A stretch of 64,000 nt of DNA. Source: an uncultured Sphingomonas sp. (GTDB taxonomy: Bacteria; Pseudomonadota; Alphaproteobacteria; Sphingomonadales; Sphingomonadaceae). Each line of letters opens with the position of its first letter. Position 1 is the stretch's first letter. This document shows, piece after piece, positions 16,569-24,721 of this stretch. The notes below the pieces were generated by a model. It was not told where the DNA came from, made no database searches, and worked only from the letters and a program-made list of their open reading frames with translations. Both the position numbers and the translations under genes were made by a program. Where the stretch lies: assembly GCF_936927845.1 (NCBI RefSeq), contig NZ_CAKZHV010000004.1, forward strand, positions 1 to 64,000, given 5' to 3'.

Positions 16569-17633
16569 ATGCGCAACAAGACCCGCATCGCTTTCACCGC
16601 CTACGTCAGCCAAATCGCGCTGCTCTCCGCCGTGCCCAGCGCGGCCGAGAAGTTCACCGTCGACCCCTCGATCGCGCAAAAGCTGGAGGAGAAGACCCAA
16701 CAGTCCAGCGAGTTCCTGACCAAGATCAACTTCGTCACGGTCGCGCAGCAGGAAGGGCAGAAGGTCGGCGTCGGCATCACGTCCTCGATCGCCGGGCGCA
16801 CCGACACGTCGAAGGGCGAGCGCCAGCCGATCGACCCGACCGGCCTGACCGCGACCAGCTATCGCTGCGAGCAGACCAATTTCGACACCGCGATATCCTA
16901 CGCAAAGCTCGACGCTTGGGCGCACCGGCCCGAGTTTCAGACCATCGTGCGCGATGCGATCGTCAAGCGCCAAGGTCTCGACCGCATGATCATCGGCTGG
17001 AACGGCACGCACGTCGCGAAGGATACCGATCGCGTCGCGTTCCCGCTGCTGCAGGACGTCAACAAGGGCTGGATCCAGCATACGCGCGAGGACGCGCCGG
17101 CGCGGATCGTGTCGGACGGTGAGCACTCGGGCGACCCTGGGCAGGCCGGGCACAAGCCTGCGATCTTCGTGTCGGCGACCGGCACTGCCGATTACGTCAA
17201 CCTCGATGCTCTGGTGTTCGACGCGCTGCAGCTACTCGATGAGCAGCATCGCTCGCGCACCGACCTCGTTGTCATGGTCAGCGACGAGCTGGTCCACGCG
17301 AAAAAGTTCGCGCTGATCAACACCGCTGGCGACAAGGCAACCGAGCAGATCGCGCGCGACGTGCTGCTGCTGCAGGACAAGATCGGCGGCAAGCTGGCCG
17401 CGGTGGTGCCGTCGTTCCCCAAGGGTACCGTCGTGATCACCACCTACGACAACCTCTCGATCTACAACCAGGACGAGACGCGTCGCCGCGCGATCATCGA
17501 CAATCCGAAGCGCGACCAAGTCGAGAACTTCGAGAGCGTCAACGAGGCCTATGTCGTCGAGGATTACGGCCTGATCGCGATTTACGAGAACATCAAGATG
17601 GAGGCGGCGCCCGAGGCGCCCGCCGGCGCGTAA
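16569..17633 (+). CDS. N: Major capsid protein (P2 gpN)
   Basis: 354 residues, the length of P2 N, with the HK97 fold. Strong matches to P2 include SSEFLTKINFVTV, ERQPIDPTGL, FDTAISYAKLDAWAHRPEFQ, IVKRQGLDRMIIGWNGTH, VNKGWIQ and the C-terminal NLSIYNQDETRRRAIIDNPKRDQVENFESVNEAYVVEDYG. It is expected to be trimmed at the N-terminus by gpO. It follows O by 45 bases in the same late operon. Confidence 0.96.
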   Translation: MRNKTRIAFTAYVSQIALLSAVPSAAEKFTVDPSIAQKLEEKTQQSSEFLTKINFVTVAQQEGQKVGVGITSSIAGRTDTSKGERQPIDPTGLTATSYRCEQTNFDTAISYAKLDAWAHRPEFQTIVRDAIVKRQGLDRMIIGWNGTHVAKDTDRVAFPLLQDVNKGWIQHTREDAPARIVSDGEHSGDPGQAGHKPAIFVSATGTADYVNLDALVFDALQLLDEQHRSRTDLVVMVSDELVHAKKFALINTAGDKATEQIARDVLLLQDKIGGKLAAVVPSFPKGTVVITTYDNLSIYNQDETRRRAIIDNPKRDQVENFESVNEAYVVEDYGLIAIYENIKMEAAPEAPAGA

Positions 17634-17673
17634 GCGCCGCTCCCCGACGTAGCCCGCCCCCACAGGACACGCC

Positions 17674-18444
17674 ATGAGCCTCGCTCTCAAGCACCGGGAT
17701 CGCACTCTCGCACTGCAATCGGCGTCTGCTCCTGCCTCCGGGGGCGGGCTCACCCCCTCCTCTGCTCGCCGCACGTCGATCGATCCGGCAGCCGGGCAGA
17801 TCAAGCTACGGCTGCGCCACGACGCGCAGCGGCTGAAGCAAATCAAGGCGACTAGCGCCAAGATCCTCGCCAAGCGCGACATGCTGCCCGAATACCGCGC
17901 CTGGTGCGACGGACTGCTCGAGGCCGGACGCATGACGATCGGCAACCAGCTCGGCGCTACCGACGCCGACGACGTGCTGCCGACGATCATGGTGTGGTCG
18001 ATCGATGTCGGCGATTGGGCGCGCGCGCTCGAACTGGCCGAGCACGTGCTGCGCTTCCACATCGAGCTGCCGACCCGGTTCAAGCGCGACGCGGCGACGC
18101 TGCTGGTCGAGGAGTTCGCCGAAGCCGCCATGCGCGACCAAGCACTCGACATGCGCTTTCCGCTCGACCTGCTCTACCGGATCGAGGAGCTGACCGCCGG
18201 CATCGACATGCACGACGAGGTGCAGGCGAAGCTGCAGAAGGCGATCGGCGTCGAGCTAGTCCACGCCGCCGGCGAAGCCGAGGCCGACCTTGCCCGCCCG
18301 ACCATAACCAACGCCATCACGCGGCTCGAGCGCGCGCAGTCGCTGCATGACCGCTCCGGCGTGAAGACGCACATTCGCGGATTGCGCAAGGCGCTCGCCG
18401 CCCTGCCCATATCCGACCAGGACAATGCCGGCACGTCCGGCTGA
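17674..18444 (+). CDS. M: Terminase small subunit (P2 gpM)
   Basis: 256 residues. The central region (DMLPEYRAWCDGLLEAGRMT, LPTIMVWSIDVGDWARALELAEHVLRFHIELPTRFKRDAATLLVEEFAEAA) is the P2 gpM/small terminase family signature. The protein recognises cos and presents it to gpP; the repeated boxes around 11431-11581 are its possible targets. The N-terminal 35 residues (ASAPASGGG stretch) look flexible. It lies in the conserved O-N-M-L order. Confidence 0.9.
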   Translation: MSLALKHRDRTLALQSASAPASGGGLTPSSARRTSIDPAAGQIKLRLRHDAQRLKQIKATSAKILAKRDMLPEYRAWCDGLLEAGRMTIGNQLGATDADDVLPTIMVWSIDVGDWARALELAEHVLRFHIELPTRFKRDAATLLVEEFAEAAMRDQALDMRFPLDLLYRIEELTAGIDMHDEVQAKLQKAIGVELVHAAGEAEADLARPTITNAITRLERAQSLHDRSGVKTHIRGLRKALAALPISDQDNAGTSG

Positions 18445-18555
18445 CCAGCTCGCCCCCGGCGCTCGGGGACGGATCGCGCGAGGCGGGAGACCTTCGGGTT
18501 GCAGGGCCGCTCTTCGACCCGGTCCCCACCCCCGTGAACTTCGAAGGACCGCACC

Positions 18556-18765
18556 ATGATCGCCACTCTCGCCCTTCTCCTACTGGTCGCGCTGCTCGGC
18601 CTGGGCGCGTTCGCGGTGCTTGCCGGCGCTGTCATCGCCATCATCGCGTCGCCTAGCGATCGTCCGGTCGAGCTGCCGCCACGTGCAGCCGGCATCGCGC
18701 TCATTCTGGTCGGTCTGCTCACCTTCGTGCAGGCGTCCATGCTCGTGGCGGAGCGTGTCGCTTGA
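18556..18765 (+). CDS. Small two-helix membrane protein in the head operon
   Basis: 69 residues with two hydrophobic segments (about 3-30 and 46-63) separated by a short polar loop SPSDRPVELPPR. It is not part of P2. Its stop overlaps the TTG start of gene L (TTGA), so it is translationally coupled and likely real. No family was recognised; a second holin-like or membrane accessory protein is possible, but its place between M and L gives no direct support. Confidence 0.6.
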   Translation: MIATLALLLLVALLGLGAFAVLAGAVIAIIASPSDRPVELPPRAAGIALILVGLLTFVQASMLVAERVA

Positions 18766-19238
18766 CCGATCTGATTGCGACCGTCCTGCCCGACGACGAC
18801 GCGCCGCCCGCCGCGCTGATCGTCAACGACGGCTTCTTCCCCGATGTCGACCCCGCGGCATTTCGCGAGCAGCTGCGCGTGCGCGAGAGCGTGACCGACC
18901 CGCGCGCCCGCGAGGCGCTGATCGCCGCGATCATGGGTGTGGGCCGCGATCTCGCCACCTGGTCGGTGACACAGCGCGCATCGGGGCACACCCGGCTCGC
19001 CGACGTGCCCGCACCGAAGATCGACGGCACCAGCCGCCTCGAGTTGCTCTACCGCCGTGCCGTCTTCACGCTGGCCAAGGCCGAGCTGGTCGAGCGCTAC
19101 CGCGACGTTGAGCTGACACCGCGCGGTGACCGCAAGGCCGAAGATCTCGACCCGAGCGTCAGCGAGCTGCGCCGCGATTCGCTCTATGCCATCCGCGACA
19201 TGCTCGACGTGACCCGCGTCGCGGTGGAGCTGATCTGA
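18762..19238 (+). CDS. L: Head completion/stabilisation protein (P2 gpL)
   Basis: 158 residues starting at TTG overlapping the previous stop. The fold is marked by VNDGFFPDVDPAAFREQLRVRESVTDPRAREALIAAIMGV at the N-terminus and SELRRDSLYAIRDMLDVTRVAVELI at the end, both characteristic of gpL, which closes the head after packaging to join the tail. TGATG-type overlap couples it to gene X. Confidence 0.88.
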   Translation: MTDLIATVLPDDDAPPAALIVNDGFFPDVDPAAFREQLRVRESVTDPRAREALIAAIMGVGRDLATWSVTQRASGHTRLADVPAPKIDGTSRLELLYRRAVFTLAKAELVERYRDVELTPRGDRKAEDLDPSVSELRRDSLYAIRDMLDVTRVAVELI

Positions 19239-19468
19239 TGGCCGGCGCTCCGCTCGACACGGCGCGCGCGCGCGAGGGTGACACGCTCGACGCGCTGATC
19301 TGGCGCGAGCGCGGTCTCGGCCCCGCCGATCTGCCCGCCGTGCTCGCCGCCAACCCCGGCATAGCCGCGCTCGGCCCGACCCTGCCCAAGGGTCTCGTCG
19401 TCAACCTGCCCGCCATCGCCGCGCCTGCCACCAGCGTGCGCACCGATGTCGTCAACCTGTGGAACTGA
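19238..19468 (+). CDS. X: Tail protein X (P2 gpX)
   Basis: 76 residues: AREGDTLDALIWRERGL followed by PADLPAVLAANPGIAALGPTLPKGLVVNLP. This LysM-like pattern is that of P2 gpX, a small protein needed for tail completion. It begins one base inside the gpL stop. Length and gene order agree with P2. Confidence 0.88.
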   Translation: MAGAPLDTARAREGDTLDALIWRERGLGPADLPAVLAANPGIAALGPTLPKGLVVNLPAIAAPATSVRTDVVNLWN

Positions 19469-19470
19469 CG

Positions 19471-19839
19471 ATGGACAAGCACCTTCACGACGCCGGCGCT
19501 GCCATGCTCGTCTTCCTCATCGGCCTGCTGCCGGCCGCGCTCGGCGCCGCGGTCAGCCTCGCCTACGAACAAGCGCTCACTTGGCGCACCGGCTGCATGC
19601 AGTTCGTCGTCGGCGTGACGGTCAGCTACTTCGCCAAGCTCGCCTTCATCGCCGCCTGCGCCTTCTACTGGCACACAGCACCCGACCCGTATGTCGAGCA
19701 GGCGGTCACCTTCACCCTCGGCATGATCGCCTTCAAGGCCGCGCCGCGCTTCCGCGACGGCGTGATCGAGATCGTCGTCGGGCTGCCCGACGCGCTGCGC
19801 AACGCCGTGCCCTTCCTGCGCCGAAAGGATCCGCAATGA
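19471..19839 (+). CDS. Putative holin
   Basis: 122 residues from the ATG two bases after the X stop. There are about three hydrophobic stretches (11-32, 41-63, 72-90) and a basic C-terminal tail (LRRKDPQ). It sits directly before the lysozyme gene, with which it overlaps by ATGA, as in holin-endolysin cassettes. The sequence is not clearly P2 gpY, so the assignment rests on topology and context. Confidence 0.7.
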   Translation: MDKHLHDAGAAMLVFLIGLLPAALGAAVSLAYEQALTWRTGCMQFVVGVTVSYFAKLAFIAACAFYWHTAPDPYVEQAVTFTLGMIAFKAAPRFRDGVIEIVVGLPDALRNAVPFLRRKDPQ

Positions 19840-20471
19840 CCAACAAGCCCGCGGCATCGCCCGCGCCCGCGCCCACGCGAAAGCCTGCGCCGAAGAAGCT
19901 CGCTGCCGTGATCGGCTCCGCGGTAGGCGCGGTGCTGCTGTTCGTCGGCGTGCCGCGTGAGGAGAGCGGCCGCACCGTCGCCGCGACCATCAACCCCGAC
20001 CAGAGCGTCACCATTCGCCACGTCAGCGGCAACCAGCACCTCGCCGCCTATCTCGACATCGTGAAGGTTGCGACCGCCTGCGACGGCGTCACGCGCGGTG
20101 TGAAGGCCGGGCAGCGCTTCACCGTTGCCGAGTGCGATGCCATGAACGAGCGCGAGCTGGTGGCGCACGCCGAGCCGGTGATCGCCTGCATACCGTCGCT
20201 CTACGGTCGACCCTACCAGGCGGCAGCCGCGATCGACCTTGCTTATAACGTCGGTACCGCCGGCGTCTGCCGCTCCAGCCTGCCGCGCCTCGCCGCGGCG
20301 GGCACGTGGCGCCCGTTCTGCGACAAGCTGCTCGAGTTCAACCGCGCAGGCGGCAAGGTAGTACGTGGCCTGCAGCTGCGGCGGCGGCGCGCATGGGAGG
20401 CGTGCGTCACCGGCATCGTCGCCGGCAAGACGCCCGCCACGCTCGACGCCCGCGTTAAGGCGGTGCGCTGA
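19836..20471 (+). CDS. Phage lysozyme (GH24-like muramidase) with N-terminal membrane anchor
   Basis: 211 residues. After a Pro/Ala/Lys-rich start, residues 17-35 form one hydrophobic segment (LAAVIGSAVGAVLLFVGV) that would act as a signal-arrest-release or anchor sequence. The catalytic region reads AAYLDIVKVATACDGVTRGVKAGQRFT, equivalent to the Asp-Thr half of the GH24 motif. QAAAAIDLAYNVGTAGVCRS is also typical. The Glu expected seven residues before AYLD is not there (SGNQHL instead), a point treated under findings. It degrades peptidoglycan at lysis. Confidence 0.82.
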   Translation: MTNKPAASPAPAPTRKPAPKKLAAVIGSAVGAVLLFVGVPREESGRTVAATINPDQSVTIRHVSGNQHLAAYLDIVKVATACDGVTRGVKAGQRFTVAECDAMNERELVAHAEPVIACIPSLYGRPYQAAAAIDLAYNVGTAGVCRSSLPRLAAAGTWRPFCDKLLEFNRAGGKVVRGLQLRRRRAWEACVTGIVAGKTPATLDARVKAVR

Positions 20472-20938
20472 TGCGTGCGCTGCTCGCCAAGATGAAGGCC
20501 GAGATCGGCTTTCTCGTGCTGCTCGTGGTCGCGGTCGCCGGCTGCTGGATGTACGTGCAGATGCGCAATGCACGTGATGATCGCGACAGCTTGCAGCACG
20601 CGGCCGAGCTGCTGTGCACCGCGGCAGGGCAGCCGTTCGCGGCCGAGGGGAAGCTGGCGCGGGGTGTCGCGTGTCAGTCCCGCATCGCCGCTCTGTCCAA
20701 GTTTGAGAGCGACACCGCCACCGCCTCTGCAGAGACGCTTACCAAGGCAATGGCCGCGCACGACGCGCGCCAGCTCGCCGATAACCTCGCCGCCCGCGCC
20801 GCGGCCGAAGCCGCGCGTGACGCCGCGCACCGCATGGAGAACGCCGATGCCGAAGCCGAACGCCGCAACCTCGTTGATCGTGAGTGGACTGCTGCTGTCA
20901 ACGGCGTTGCCGGCCTGCGCCCCACGCTCGCCCGTTGA
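20471..20938 (+). CDS. lysB: Rz-like inner-membrane spanin
   Basis: 155 residues with one N-terminal membrane segment (about 11-28) and a long Ala/Arg/Glu-rich coiled-coil periplasmic domain, which is the i-spanin layout. Its start overlaps the lysozyme stop (TGATG). The o-spanin gene begins inside its 3' end in another frame. Together they fuse the inner and outer membranes in the last lysis step. Confidence 0.78.
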   Translation: MRALLAKMKAEIGFLVLLVVAVAGCWMYVQMRNARDDRDSLQHAAELLCTAAGQPFAAEGKLARGVACQSRIAALSKFESDTATASAETLTKAMAAHDARQLADNLAARAAAEAARDAAHRMENADAEAERRNLVDREWTAAVNGVAGLRPTLAR

Positions 20939-21173
20939 GGTGGAGAAGCCGGTGCCGATCGTGGTGCCGGTCAGGCAGACGCCGCCCGCCGAGCTGCTCG
21001 CGTGCGCAGAGCGCCCGACCGGCCTGCCCGAGGACGCCGACCTGGTCGCGCAGATCCCAACCAAGCTCCGCGCCGGCATCATCCGCATGGCGCGCGCATT
21101 TGGTGCCAACGCATCGCGGCTTGATCGTCTGATCGAGTGGACCTCGCCGGGCACCTGCGCGAGCCCGAAGTGA
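20847..21173 (+). CDS. lysC: Rz1-like outer-membrane spanin lipoprotein
   Basis: 108 residues, starting at an ATG 92 bases before the Rz stop in a different frame. The N-terminus MPKPNAATSLIVSGLLLSTALPAC is a lipoprotein signal with lipobox LPAC; mature Cys is followed by a Pro/Val-rich stretch (PRSPVEVEKPVPIVVPV), as in Rz1 proteins. At about 85 mature residues it is longer than P2 LysC. Its stop overlaps the GTG start chosen for gene R. Confidence 0.8.
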   Translation: MPKPNAATSLIVSGLLLSTALPACAPRSPVEVEKPVPIVVPVRQTPPAELLACAERPTGLPEDADLVAQIPTKLRAGIIRMARAFGANASRLDRLIEWTSPGTCASPK

Positions 21174-21652
21174 AGAAGCTCGCCGACCTGCGCGCGCACC
21201 TGATCGCGTCCGTCGCCGTCATCAAGGCCGATCCGTCCAAGATGGAGGTCTTCGTCGACAAGGGCGACGTAGCGGTGCGCGCGGGGTCGCTATCGTTCGA
21301 GTACGGCTACACCGCCTCGATCTGGGTGCAGGACTTCGGCGCCAGCATCGACACGCTGGTCGCCCCCCTGCTCGCCTGGATCGCGGCAAACCAGCCCGAT
21401 CTCTTCGAAAAGGGCGACCGCAAGCCGTTTACCTTCGAGTCCGAACTCCTCGACGCCGACACCTGCGACATCACCATCACGCTTGCGCTGACCGAGCTGG
21501 TGCGCGTCGAGCAGCAGCCGCGCGGGCTGCGGGTCACGCACCTTCCCGAGCCCATGATGACCGACGCGTTCGCCGGCGTGCCGACCGGTACGAAGATGTG
21601 GGCGGGCTTGATCGACGCCAGCGACGCCCCGCTTGAGCTGGTGACCGCGTGA
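21170..21652 (+). CDS. R: Tail completion protein R (P2 gpR)
   Basis: 160 residues from the GTG overlapping the Rz1 stop (GTGA), giving VKKLADLRAHLIASVAVIK; an upstream in-frame GTG at 21137 is possible but lies well inside Rz1. The motifs FVDKGDVAVRAGSLSFEYGYTASIWVQDF and LVAPLLAWIAANQPDLF match P2 gpR, needed for tail completion. It overlaps gene S by four bases. Confidence 0.88.
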   Translation: MKKLADLRAHLIASVAVIKADPSKMEVFVDKGDVAVRAGSLSFEYGYTASIWVQDFGASIDTLVAPLLAWIAANQPDLFEKGDRKPFTFESELLDADTCDITITLALTELVRVEQQPRGLRVTHLPEPMMTDAFAGVPTGTKMWAGLIDASDAPLELVTA

Positions 21653-22104
21653 ACGACTTCGCCCCGATCGAGCAGCTATGCCGCGACCTGCTGTTGCGCG
21701 TTGGCGCGGCCGAGCGGTCGAAGCTCATGCGCGCGATCGGCCGCGAGATCCGCAAGAGCCAGTCGGATCGCATCGGCCGACAGCAGGAACCCGACGGCGC
21801 CGCCTTCGCGCCGCGCCGGCCGAAGAAGCTGCGTGCCAGCAAAGGTCGGCTTCGCGCACAGAAAATGTTCCGCAAGCTCCGCATGGCCAAGAGCCTGCGC
21901 GCAGGCGGGAACGGCGACGAGGTGTGGGTTGGCTTCGGCGGTCGCGCCGCGCGCATCGCCGCGATCCACCAGCTCGGCCTCTCCGACGCGCCCGCACCTG
22001 GTCAGCCGAAGGTTCGCTATGCCCGCCGTGTGTTGCTCGGCCTGACTGATGCCGAGCGCGAACGGGTGCTCGATCTAATTCTCGACCATGTCACGCCGGC
22101 CTGA
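21649..22104 (+). CDS. S: Virion morphogenesis/tail completion protein S (P2 gpS)
   Basis: 151 residues starting with GTG that overlaps the R stop. IGREIRKSQSDRIGRQQEPDGAAFAPRR and VWVGFGGRAARIAAIHQLG are the signatures of gpS, which acts with gpR at tail completion. It is the last gene of the O-to-S operon; the second late-promoter dyad begins six bases after its stop. Confidence 0.9.
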   Translation: MNDFAPIEQLCRDLLLRVGAAERSKLMRAIGREIRKSQSDRIGRQQEPDGAAFAPRRPKKLRASKGRLRAQKMFRKLRMAKSLRAGGNGDEVWVGFGGRAARIAAIHQLGLSDAPAPGQPKVRYARRVLLGLTDAERERVLDLILDHVTPA

Positions 22105-22110
22105 CGCGAT

Positions 22111-22133
22111 CTTGTAGAAAGCGTTTGAACAAG
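22111..22133. promoter_or_regulatory. Late-promoter dyad, copy 2 (J operon)
   Basis: CTTGT-N13-ACAAG with the spacer AGAAAGCGTTTGA; a further T/A pair extends each arm. The centre lies 59 bases before the ATG of gene J. A CATGG/GCG/CATG segment (22169-22184) just before the gene recurs at the same place in the V operon, so conservation extends beyond the dyad. Confidence 0.7.
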
Positions 22134-22180
22134 AGCGCGCCCTCGCCACGCGCGCGCGTCGCACCCGACATGGCCGCGCC

Positions 22181-23038
22181 ATGCCCGCGCCCGCTTCCAG
22201 CTCCGTCGACCTGTCGCGTCTTGCGGCCCCGACGATCGTTGAGCAGCTCGACTATGAGACGATCCTCGTGGGCCTGATCGCCCGCGTGCAGGCGCAGCTG
22301 CCGAGCTTCGACGCGACCGTCGACAGCGACCCAGCGGTCAAGGTGCTGCAGATCGCCGCCTACGAGCAGATGATGCTGCGCGCCGACTTCAACGACCGGC
22401 TGCAGCAGCGCTTGGTCGCCTACGCGACTGGCTCCACCCTCGATCATATCGGTGCCGCGATCGGCGTGGCGCGGCTCGCCGGCGAGAGCGACGACGCACT
22501 GCGCGCCCGCATCGTGCTCGCACCCGAGGGCTTCGCCGCGGCCGGACCCGAACTGGCGTATGTGAAGCGCGCGCGCGACGCCTCCGCGCTGGTGCTCGAT
22601 GCCAGCGCCACCAACCCCGCACCGGGAGAGGTGCTGGTGACCGTGCTCTCGGCCGAGGGCGACGGCAATGCGTCGGACGAGCTGCTCGACGCCGTGCGCA
22701 AGATCGTCACCGACAAGGCGGTGCGCCCGCTCGGCGACCTGGTCACGGTTGTGTCCGCCACGCTGGTGCCGTTCGTCGTGACCGCCCGCCTGTGGACCTT
22801 CGCCGGTCCCGACGCCGCGCTCGTCCTCGCGTCCGCGCGCGCGAAGCTCGACGGCTACATCGCCGATGCGCGCCGGCTCGGCCGCGACATCACGCTGTCG
22901 GGCCTCTACGCCGCGCTGACCGTCGAGGGCGTCCAGCGCGTCGAGCTGATCGCGCCGATTGCGCCGATCGTCTGCGACGCCACGCAGGCGGCGCTGTGCA
23001 CCGCCATCACCGTGACCCACGCCGGCTATGACGACTAG
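22181..23038 (+). CDS. J: Baseplate assembly protein J (P2 gpJ)
   Basis: 285 residues. Hallmarks are DSDPAVKVLQIAAYEQMMLRADFNDRLQQRLVAYATGSTLDHIGAAIGVARLAGESDDALRARI and the later DLVTVVSATLVPFVVTARLW. gpJ forms the wedge edge of the contractile-tail baseplate. It opens its own operon here, whereas in P2 it follows V and W. No Shine-Dalgarno sequence is visible before the ATG. Confidence 0.94.
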   Translation: MPAPASSSVDLSRLAAPTIVEQLDYETILVGLIARVQAQLPSFDATVDSDPAVKVLQIAAYEQMMLRADFNDRLQQRLVAYATGSTLDHIGAAIGVARLAGESDDALRARIVLAPEGFAAAGPELAYVKRARDASALVLDASATNPAPGEVLVTVLSAEGDGNASDELLDAVRKIVTDKAVRPLGDLVTVVSATLVPFVVTARLWTFAGPDAALVLASARAKLDGYIADARRLGRDITLSGLYAALTVEGVQRVELIAPIAPIVCDATQAALCTAITVTHAGYDD

Positions 23039-23678
23039 CCTGCTGCCGCCCAACAGCACGCCGCTCGAGCGCGCGCTCGAGCAGGGCGTGCGTATCCTCG
23101 CGCTCGACACGCCCGCCGACGTGATCGATGATCCCCTCGCCTGCCCGGCCGAGCTGCTGCCGTGGCTCGCCTGGGGCGCGTCGGTCGACAGCTGGGATGC
23201 CGACTGGTCGGAGGCCGACAAACGCGAGGCGGTCGCGTCATCGATCGCCATGCACCGCATCAAGGGCACCCGGCTGTCGGTCGAGACCGTGCTCGCCCGC
23301 TTCGATCGGCTGGCACAAGTGGTCGAGTGGCACGAGGCGAGCCCTCGCGCCACGCCGCATACCTTCGATGTCGTAATCCCAATGGTGCTGCCCGATGGCA
23401 CCGCGCCGGGTGGTCGCCGCGCCAGCGCCGCCTTCGCCGACGCGATCATTCGCGAGGTGTCGCGCGTGAAGCCGCTGCGCGAGCAGATGCGCGTGGTGCA
23501 GCAGGTCGCGGTCGCGGGCGCGGTCGGCATCGAAGGCGTGGTGCGCGCCGCCTCCTACACCCGCTCTGACGCCGACATGACGATCGACACCTCGCTCGAT
23601 TGGGCAGCCATGCTGCAGACCGAGGATGGCGAGCCGATCGAGGCCGGCGACGGCAGCTACCTGGACACGACGCCATGA
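23028..23678 (+). CDS. I: Baseplate/tail protein I (P2 gpI)
   Basis: 216 residues overlapping J by 11 bases. LPPNSTPLERALEQGVRIL and ELLPWLAWGASVDSWDADWSEADKREAVASSIAMHRIKGT are the standard gpI sequence. It joins the baseplate to the tail fibres. The stop overlaps the fibre gene start (ATGA). Confidence 0.94.
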   Translation: MTTSLLPPNSTPLERALEQGVRILALDTPADVIDDPLACPAELLPWLAWGASVDSWDADWSEADKREAVASSIAMHRIKGTRLSVETVLARFDRLAQVVEWHEASPRATPHTFDVVIPMVLPDGTAPGGRRASAAFADAIIREVSRVKPLREQMRVVQQVAVAGAVGIEGVVRAASYTRSDADMTIDTSLDWAAMLQTEDGEPIEAGDGSYLDTTP

Positions 23679-24718
23679 CCGCGCTCAAGCTCATCATGAC
23701 CACCGCCGGTCTCGGCCGCTTTACCGCGGCGCAGGCCGACGACGACATCGACCTGACGATCGCGTCGGTCGGGCTGACCGCGGCCGCTTTCGTTGCCGCG
23801 CCGACGCTGACGGACCTGCCGGGAGAGTTCCGCCGTCTCACCAGCGTGTCGGGATCGGTCGAGGCGCAGGACATCGTGCACCTGACCGTGACCGATGACG
23901 AGGCCGTCACCTATTCGGTCACCGGCTTCGGCCTGTTCCTCGCCGATGGCACGCTCTTCGCGGCCTACAGCCAGCCCGGCGCGATCGCGGAAAAATCGTC
24001 CGGCTCGATGATGGCGCTCGCGATCGACATCGCCTTCCCGGTCGCTGGCGTCGAGCAGCTGACCTTCGGTCCGACCAACTTCCTCAACCCGCCGGGCACC
24101 GAAGCACGCAAGGGCGTAGTCGAGCTGGCGACGTTTGCCGAGGCACAGGCAGGTGACGCGCTTCGTGTCACTACCGGAGCGGTGGTCAAGGCGATGATCG
24201 CGGACGTTGTCGCCGCGGTGATCGAGGCGGTCGAGGGGCTCGCCGCGCGCACGATCTACGGCAGCGGGCTGGTCAAGGGCGGCGGTCGCAACGACACCAA
24301 TCGCACGCTCACCGTCGACGCCGCGACCGGCGACGACGTGCGCGACGGCACCGCACTCGACATGGCGGTGACGCCGGCCGCGCTAGCCGCGGCGGGTGTG
24401 ATCTACGTCGTGCGCAGCAATCTCGCCGCCCAGGCCGGCTACCGCGAGTGGAGCGATGGTTACATCGAGCAGTGGGGCTACGTCGACGGCGCGGTCACCG
24501 GTGAACCGGCGATCCCGATCGCCTTCGCAATCCCCTTCAAGGAGGAATGCTTCGGTGTCAGCGGCACCGTGCGCAACACCGCGCAGTCCACCTCGGGCAG
24601 CCACCTGGTGCAGGAGGTCAGCGTGTCGCTCAACGGCGCCGTCGTCTTCCTGCAATCCGACAACTCCAACACGCAGGACGCGGCTGGCGGCTTTCGCTGG
24701 CGCGCCACGGGACGCTGA
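23675..24718 (+). CDS. H: Tail fibre protein (P2 gpH-like N-terminus)
   Basis: 347 residues. The first 160 (ALKLIMTTAGLGRFTAAQADDDIDLTIASVGLT through TEARKGVVELATFAEAQAGDALRVTTGAVV) match the baseplate-binding part of gpH-type fibres. The C-terminal 90 residues (YREWSDGYIEQWGYVDGAVTGEPAIPIAFAIPFKEECFGVS) are a short gp53-like tip domain of the kind found at the end of many fibres. The fibre is short compared with P2 H, and no tail-fibre assembly gene G follows, so trimeric folding may not need a chaperone. Confidence 0.85.
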   Translation: MTALKLIMTTAGLGRFTAAQADDDIDLTIASVGLTAAAFVAAPTLTDLPGEFRRLTSVSGSVEAQDIVHLTVTDDEAVTYSVTGFGLFLADGTLFAAYSQPGAIAEKSSGSMMALAIDIAFPVAGVEQLTFGPTNFLNPPGTEARKGVVELATFAEAQAGDALRVTTGAVVKAMIADVVAAVIEAVEGLAARTIYGSGLVKGGGRNDTNRTLTVDAATGDDVRDGTALDMAVTPAALAAAGVIYVVRSNLAAQAGYREWSDGYIEQWGYVDGAVTGEPAIPIAFAIPFKEECFGVSGTVRNTAQSTSGSHLVQEVSVSLNGAVVFLQSDNSNTQDAAGGFRWRATGR

Positions 24719-24721
24719 CGC

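Noticed and set aside
17232..18152. 306-codon minus-strand frame across genes N and M
   Set aside because: It opposes two conserved phage genes in the standard order and spans their junction; no domain recognised.
22091..23530. 479-codon minus-strand frame opposite genes J and I
   Set aside because: Both plus-strand genes are clearly conserved baseplate proteins; the frame also covers the late-promoter dyad.
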